Shown here in pieces: positions 58,660-64,000 of a stretch of 64,000 nucleotides of DNA. The notes under the pieces are model-generated. The model saw only the letters and a list, made by a program, of their open reading frames with translations. It had not been told where the DNA came from and ran no database searches. Every line of letters begins with the position of its first letter. The stretch's first letter is position 1. This stretch comes from Lithocarpus polystachyus (Eukaryota; Streptophyta; Magnoliopsida; Fagales; Fagaceae), in assembly GCA_033629205.1 (NCBI GenBank), contig CM066164.1, positions 22,338,454-22,402,453 on the forward strand, read 5' to 3'. The translations under genes and the position numbers were made by a program.

Positions 58660-60640
58660 TCAAAAGATTCGTTCCACATTGTGTATCCAAAATTTTCAAA
58701 AAGCAAAACAATAAAATAATTGTAAAGCGAACGAATCGAGTAGCATTGATTGATCACCAATATTATGAATAAATAAGGTAACGGGACAAAGACTTCCGTG
58801 CTTTTATACAAGTGCTTTTATATATTATCATCCTAATTTTATTTTCGATCTAAAAAAAAGGTGCTCTTTTAAATGTTCTGCCATCAGAAGATTCACATTA
58901 AATTTCCTAAAATTTTCTCTCAATTTTTGGATGTAAACTTACATTTTGTATTTTTGTTTTTTTTGAGAATGTATGTTTTGTATTTTAGCTAAGTACTTTT
59001 CAAAATATTTATATTTGATTCTCAATTGCATGAAAATATTTTTATTTTTTTATTTTTATTATTTCTCTCACGTTTCAAAATATCAACTTTTATTTATTTT
59101 AGTTACTCTCGAGACAATTGTTAATCTTTGGTTTCTTTAATGCATTATCTTTTAAAAAAAAACTAAAACACAAAAAAGAACAAAATAATTTTTTGGAGAA
59201 TGATTTTTATTATTTATTGGACTATAGAACATCAATTGGTAAAAAATTCTATTGTTGAACAAGAAATTTATGTTTTAAATTAGTCTATATAAAAAATTAA
59301 TTAATTTTTTAACTTAATTTTTAAAATAATTATAATAAAACAGATTCATAAATTGAAACCTGTAAAAAAAAAAAATATCTTCAGTTGAGGTCCGGTTGAA
59401 AGACTTTTCCTACTCTACTTGCCTTCATTTAATTGGTCCTCTGAATTGATTTTTGCAGCAGCTTCTGTGTAGTCACTCTTCACCCTCTCATTTTGGTTTT
59501 ATTTTGCTCCACTTCTCAAAACAAAAAGAAAGAAAGAGTTTGATACTTTCTACTTTACGCCATTAATTTTCGTTGTAGTCATCTCTTAGTTTGGTTCTGC
59601 TTTGCTCGACCCAGTTCTTTTTTTAAGAAAGAAAAAAAAAATCAAACCTTTTACCTTAATTTTCGTTGCAGTTTTTTGTGTTAGTATCATATCATTTTAG
59701 TTGTACTCTTCACCACTTTTCCAAAAAAGAAAAAAGAAAAAAAATTAGTTAAGTATTTTAAGCTTCTCATCCCCTGCTCTCATTTACTATAGCAATTGTC
59801 CTTGATCTGTGAAGTCATAGAAGAGAAACCTACAAAAATTGTGGCGTGAAGGAGAGAGGTACTTCCTTTTAGTTTCTTACTTTTATATTTTTTTTCTTCG
59901 CTTATGCTATGCTTTCATTCCTCAATTTGATTTTTTGTTGCAGTTTGTTTGCTCTGTTTTACTTATCAAGACTTGTAACGAAGGGAAAAGAAGAAGGTAT
60001 AGCCAACTGTTCACGGTTACTGCTACTTAGCAGAGTGACTGTCCAAGTGGAAAACAAAACAAGCTGCTCTGGAATAATTTGATATCCTAAAGAGATAAGT
60101 ACCTTCTTATTTCTCTTTTCGCATTCATCCTTTGACATGGTTCTTGCTTTGTTGTGGTTATAATCACTTTTTTTTTTTTTGGCTAAGTAATTGTGGTTCT
60201 AATAACTGTTCCTAATTTGATGCTTAATGATGGTCACAATAGCTGCTCTTAAAAAGAAAACTAGCATGTAACCTGCATTATCTATAATTCTACATACACT
60301 TTAAGATTTGTAGATCCTTTACCTCAAAAAATAAAAAAAAGATTTATAGATCGTATGTTTAATTGTAGTATTATAATATTTTTAGGCTGTGTTTTTTTAG
60401 TTTAATTTTTTTTTACTGTAACTTCTATATAACTTAAACTATGATAATTTCATCTAATTTTTTGTTAGCACGTATTTTAAATTTTTAATCATATAGTTTG
60501 AAGGAGATTTTTTTATCCTGATTAACTAGTATATACTTAAACTTTGGTCAATAAAAAATATTTATCATTTTGTTGGATACTAAATTGAAACTTATTAGTT
60601 ATACGTAGTGCAATCATTAGTTACACGTAGTTACTCATTT
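58660..60640. other. Intergenic; pyrimidine-rich leader-like repeats
   Basis: At 59450-59760 a motif TTAATTTTCGTTG(T/C)AGT and following CTCTTCACC-like text recur three times. Could be an untranslated leader with small introns, but no coding exon follows. No gene called. Confidence 0.35.
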
Positions 60641-60649
60641 TGGGGTGTT

Positions 60650-60770
60650 TGGTAGAGGAGTTTGAGTAATGTTGTTTGAGTGTTTTTGATATACGTGTGA
60701 GTGAAAATGTGTGTAAGTATGTTTAAAATGCTCAAAAGTGTGTTTGAACTTACCTACCAAAATGGCACAA
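60650..60770. mobile_element. Short MITE, family B copy 2
   Basis: Starts GGGGTGTTTGGTAG and shares the interior ATACGTGTGAGTGAAAA with the 14753-14899 element in opposite orientation. The right end (CTACCAAAATGGCACA) is eroded. Confidence 0.45.
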
Positions 60771-60994
60771 CTATAGGTACTTATACAAAAAGAAAGAAAG
60801 AAAGAAAAGGATTACATTAGCTGTTTGATTGGTTTTTATTTATTTATTTTATATATGGTTCATTTAATATTGAATTCTTTGTATTTTTTTTTATAAATAA
60901 TTAACTTTACAGAAAAATTAAAAATCTTAAATTGGATATGTGGCACAAAATTGGACCTCAATTAAAATCTAATTAGATTTTCTTTCAGCTTTGG

Positions 60995-60997
<3 letters not shown>

Positions 60998-61025
<28 letters not shown>
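60998..61025. repeat. (AT)n microsatellite
   Basis: About 13 AT units. Confidence 0.9.
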
Positions 61026-61027
<2 letters not shown>

Positions 61028-61202
61028 CTAAGCGGAAACTGTCAGATGCCGACTGTGGCTATTTGATTTCTATTACAAACTGGAGGCCGATTGGGGCCAT
61101 TTAGTTACAATTGTAAGACAGTGGCTGGAGGGTGAATTGCTTTAACTGGGGAGAAAACTTTTTCCACCGAAAGCAATATTAATTTTGAATGATTGTGCCC
61201 GG

Positions 61203-61268
61203 TACTGTTCATGAATAGTGACTTTTTACTGTTCATGAATAGTGACTTTTTACTGTTCATGAATAGTA
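61203..61268. repeat. 24 bp tandem repeat with TTCATGAA core
   Basis: ACTGTTCATGAATAGTGACT-type unit repeated about 2.6 times; looser copies continue to ~61385. TTCATGAA is self-complementary. It lies just 3' of the minus-strand reading-frame cluster, where a retroelement leader or terminal repeat could be. Confidence 0.8.
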
Positions 61269-61394
61269 TTCTGTCCCATGTCTTTAGTATCGGCTGAGTG
61301 CTGGTTCCTGTTCATCAACAGTGACTGATGCTATAGATGAATAGTAGCTTGTCTGAAAATACTGTTTTTGAATAGTGACTGGTGCTATCCAGAA

Positions 61395-61847
61395 TTACCA
61401 GTTGCCATTATAGGCATCATACCAACTAGAGTCATCATCCTGGTTTTCCCAAGGGGGATCATCATTGCAGGGGTGCTCATGGAATGTAGTGAACTTTTCG
61501 CAAAGACTGTAATAGATTAATGATTCAAAATCTGGACTCTTACCGGGAGTCAAGAACTGTCTGGGATCACAATCGGAGATCCATGGGAGGAGGGGAATAG
61601 ATTCATAGTATGGTCTGCCAGTGGAGACTGAAATCCTTCCTGTATTACCAACAAAGTGGTAATTTTTCCATAGTTCTTTGGTGACTATCCTGATTTCATT
61701 GCTGAAGAAGTTTCTCCAACAATTAGATAGGGCTTTAGGATTCCTGTAGGAAAGGAATGTATTGCCTTCCATCCAAAGTCCTTGGTGAGAATATCCTCCA
61801 ATGAGAACTAGGTGCTTTGATGGGTGGACTGTTGCCCATTCATTCAT
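61395..61847 (-). CDS. Unrecognised retroelement-like protein, 150 codons
   Basis: Starts MNEWATVHPSKHLVLIGGYS and ends in an acidic Trp/Tyr-rich tail. It has aromatic motifs (HQGLWMEGNTFLSYRNP, RIVTKELWKNYHF) and PLLPWISDCD in the middle. No catalytic motif, signal peptide or membrane span. It follows two other minus-strand blocks, the nearest only 21 bases upstream, as in a multi-frame element. I suspect a retroelement or endogenous pararetrovirus-like family but cannot name it. Confidence 0.5.
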   Translation of the reverse strand: MNEWATVHPSKHLVLIGGYSHQGLWMEGNTFLSYRNPKALSNCWRNFFSNEIRIVTKELWKNYHFVGNTGRISVSTGRPYYESIPLLPWISDCDPRQFLTPGKSPDFESLIYYSLCEKFTTFHEHPCNDDPPWENQDDDSSWYDAYNGNW

Positions 61848-61868
61848 TTCTCACTCTGGAATGGTACT

Positions 61869-62515
61869 CTAACATCTGAGAGTGACATAAGGGCTTGAGA
61901 CTCTGGTAACTGTATCCTTGATGATGGAAGGAAGCTGGCTGACTTGGTTGTGATTGGTTAGCCTTATAAGTCTGACAAAACCATTTTCAAACATTTGTGA
62001 CAGCCAATGAGGGTTCATTTGGTTATCCTCTTCCTCATCTTCTGAAAGATCGTTGTAATTAATTAATAATCCTGGAAAGGGATGCTTGGTCCTTTCATAA
62101 ACTCTGAGACAGCTACCAAAATATGCTTCCCATCTGGATGTTGTGAAAGCATTCTCAGCTGTATAATTCAGATTGGTAGTATAATCAAGATCTAGGTCAT
62201 CTGGATCATAATACCTGGTGGTGATCAAAACTCTGAAATGTCTGAACCATAGATCAAGTGATTCGGACATAGCCTTACTTTCTAAAATACGAACTTGTAT
62301 TTCAGAAGGTAAGTTGGCAAATGCATTTCTTACTGAGGCTTGGGTCTTAAGACTTAGCCTAGCAAAACATGTGCCCATTAAAGCAGTCTTATCCAATGGA
62401 TTTCCTCTTTGCCAGAGAGTAGACTGGTGATGTGATCATTTCTTTCCTCAAGATTCTGCAAATGATTTTTTAGAGTTTTGAGGGTTCTTTGGAAAAGAAC
62501 AGTATTGCGGAGAAT
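61869..62515 (-). pseudogene. Unrecognised retroelement-like protein, frame-broken
   Basis: The larger open block (62396-61869, beginning LDKTALMGTCFARLSLK with a TTG, not an ATG) contains LWFRHFRVLITTRYYDPDD and an acidic patch EDEEEDNQ. Upstream, a different frame encodes a coiled-coil-like segment (FQRTLKTLKNHLQNLEERN). The switch near 62410 marks an indel, so the two were probably one protein. Confidence 0.5.
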
Positions 62516-62521
62516 ATATGC

Positions 62522-62845
62522 TCAATGGAAAAGATCAAGGATTGTTTTGGTTGGGTATGGGAAATTTGAGTTTATACCATAAGAATCTTTAGCCAAATTT
62601 TCTTCTAAGGTATACCTCAAAGTATCTTTTACCATGTTTCCACTAGATGGTATTGGTGTGGGGGTTTCTTGGAGGGTTATGACTGTGTTTCCACTGGAAT
62701 GTGCCACTGTGGCATATTCTTGAAGGGATACTACTTTTGGGTTTGAAGAAGCGCCTTCATGCATTTCATAAGGTTGTTCTGTGAACCTTGTGAACTGAGG
62801 ATAGTCCTGAATAGGAGCCTTTCCTTTATCCTTGTTTTCTGCCAT
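62522..62845 (-). pseudogene. N-terminal part of the same protein, stopped by TGA
   Basis: Starts MAENKDKGKAPIQDYPQ; Pro/Ser/Thr-rich, with a repeated SSGN..TLQET-type phrase. TGA at 62522-62524 is followed in the same frame by the coiled-coil-like segment, so it is an internal stop. Most likely the start of a structural or accessory protein of the element. Confidence 0.5.
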
Positions 62846-63065
62846 CTTCCACTGGTTAGTGGGGCTTAGGGGTTTTTGCTTTGGTTTTTCTGGACAAGCA
62901 AGATAATTTCTTGTTATGCATTTGCTTGAGAAAACATTTTTCTTTAAATCAATAGATGTTTTGCAAAAATACTTTTATGCAATATGCATGCTTTGTGGGG
63001 AGTATTTACTGAGTGAGAAATAGACGCAGGATTCTTTGCCTGATTCTTTCTGGAGGGAATGATGG

Positions 63066-63464
63066 TCAATACCCTGGATTGGTTCCATGGTGTTTTGGAT
63101 CAATGAGGATTCCTCCTTGAACTTTGGATACATTTAGATCTTGCCTAAGGGTTCTGTCCTTAGTTTTATGCTGGGTTGTAACTTTATGGAACTGGATAAG
63201 TTTTTGGGTTTTGATAACTGGGTCTTTAATCTGTTCTATGAGATTGAGAATGGATTCTTCCTTTTTGCTGAGAACATTAAGACTTTTGTTTCTGCAGCAA
63301 TTGTTTTTGCAAGCTAAATCAATTCTGGGTTCGCTAGAAGAACTATAGTTTCTGGATGGTTCAAAGGATGAAGGTTGATAGATCTCATGGTCACTAGAAC
63401 TGTTGGTTGACTCATCTATATAATAACTAATAGTCGAAACGTTTGACTTTTTGTTGACCGCATC
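63066..63464 (-). pseudogene. Retroelement-like C-terminal fragment, unnamed
   Basis: 132 codons open from just after a TGA to TGA at 63066, no start codon evident. A Ser-rich part leads to DLACKNNCCRNKSLNVLSK, then EESILNLIEQIKDPVIK. A Cys cluster followed by LNVLS and a short amphipathic helix recalls linker regions of plant caulimovirid-like polyproteins, but this is recall and not proof. Same strand as, and 5' of, the other blocks. Confidence 0.45.
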
Positions 63465-63660
63465 TCATTGCGCCACGTGGCTACATAAATTTATGCCACA
63501 CGCCTACATTTAAAAACCGAACAATTGTGTCTTTTCATTTTGTAGAATAAGACATTGAAAAATTGTGTCTTTTGAGATTTTAAATAACTAACGACAACCA
63601 AAAGAAACGAGTCGTTACACTGTATCATACAAGTGTTTTCGCCTTGATACATATAAATAT
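63443..63660 (+). promoter_or_regulatory. Promoter-like cluster: W-boxes, G-box, TATA
   Basis: TTGACT (63443) and TTGACC (63454), the perfect G-box palindrome GCCACGTGGC (63472-63481) and TATAAATAT (63652-63660), all suited to plus-strand transcription out of the window. From 63700 the sequence is C/T- and A-rich like a leader. No coding start is convincing before 64000. Confidence 0.45.
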
Positions 63661-64000
63661 AACCGGACTGCAAAACAACTGCGATTTGCAAGCAGTTTCT
63701 CTTTTCCAACAACACACCTCTGTCTTTAAAAAAATTGCTGACAATCTCAACGCCAATACAGCAAGTGATCGCAAACTAATCCATTTTTCTCTTCTTTTTT
63801 ATCTCAGACTCTAAGCCACACCCTTCGCCTCTCTCCTTCATTCATTCATTCCAGCCCCAAGTTTCAACTATATAGGAATTTCTCTTTAAAACCCAAAGAC
63901 CCAATTTCAACACGTTTTTGCAAAAATGTGTAAACCCTATGCGAAAGCCTTTGAAGTCTGAACATAGCAAAGATATAGAAAACAAACACAGCCTCTTCAA

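Larger units (their letters stand above)
53290..58800. repeat. Diverged segmental duplication, copy 2, enlarged by insertions
   Basis: Contains all blocks of copy 1 plus a long-TIR element (53828-55505), a LINE tail (55637-55910), a ~240 bp insert near 57117-57355, a hairpin MITE (57501-57692) and a TAA-flanked MITE (57736-58652). Confidence 0.8.

Noticed and set aside
59839..60030. 63-codon plus frame in leader-like region
   Set aside because: No homology recognised and the start context is unconvincing; could be a chance frame in a pyrimidine-rich stretch.

Overview
This 64 kb window looks like the nuclear genome of a flowering plant, probably a woody eudicot. The evidence is AT-rich noncoding DNA, host-gene remnants with introns and GT/AG sites, and a plant-type set of transposable elements: MULE, Ty1/copia, Ty3/gypsy of Tat type with a second RNase H, LINE, tRNA-derived SINEs and Harbinger-like MITEs. 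The species cannot be read from the sequence; Fagaceae is only a weak guess. No rRNA, tRNA gene, CRISPR array or bacterial operon was seen. No clearly intact host gene lies inside the window. Host sequence is represented by a DCD-domain pseudogene, a DHHC S-acyltransferase pseudogene with a second, more decayed copy, and a promoter-like stretch at the right edge.

Layout, left to right. 1-5.6 kb: a decayed autonomous Mutator-like element on the minus strand, cut by the left edge. 5.6-8 kb: a degenerate ~300 bp repeat family with a MITE and a SINE. 9.5-10.75 kb (-): DCD-domain pseudogene. 11.7-16.2 kb: a long-TIR Mutator-like nonautonomous element whose left end is tandemly duplicated and ends in a perfect 32 bp palindrome. 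17.3-20.3 kb: two MITEs, the larger holding a nested GC-rich inverted-repeat element. 22.3-32.8 kb: a young, complete Ty3/gypsy Tat-type retrotransposon (548 bp LTRs, 3 differences, TSD GATTC). It has gag and pol in one frame broken by two amber codons, a 58 bp satellite-like array, and a separate four-exon antisense gene of about 665 codons. 34.5-43.3 kb: the DHHC S-acyltransferase pseudogene, with a 4.9 kb dead Ty1/copia element in one intron. 45-48.6 kb: LINE and possible LRR fragments and the second DHHC copy. 49-58.8 kb: two diverged copies of a noncoding segment. Their pairwise comparison gives empty and filled sites for a SINE, a LINE tail, two MITEs and a 1.68 kb element with arms of more than 350 bp. 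61.2-63.5 kb (-): a cluster of broken retroelement-like reading frames of a family I cannot name. 63.4-64 kb: W-box, G-box and TATA signals.

How it works together: the window is mainly a record of transposition and decay. The gypsy element is the only recently mobile unit. Its sense polyprotein is interrupted, while its antisense accessory gene remains open and splice-consistent. Many lesions (Gln to stop, Trp to stop, Gly to Glu, Glu to Lys, Cys to Tyr) are explained by C-to-T or G-to-A changes, as expected for methylated, silenced DNA. The best candidates for something little described are the antisense gene of the gypsy element, the unassigned reading-frame cluster at the right end, and the two long-TIR elements.
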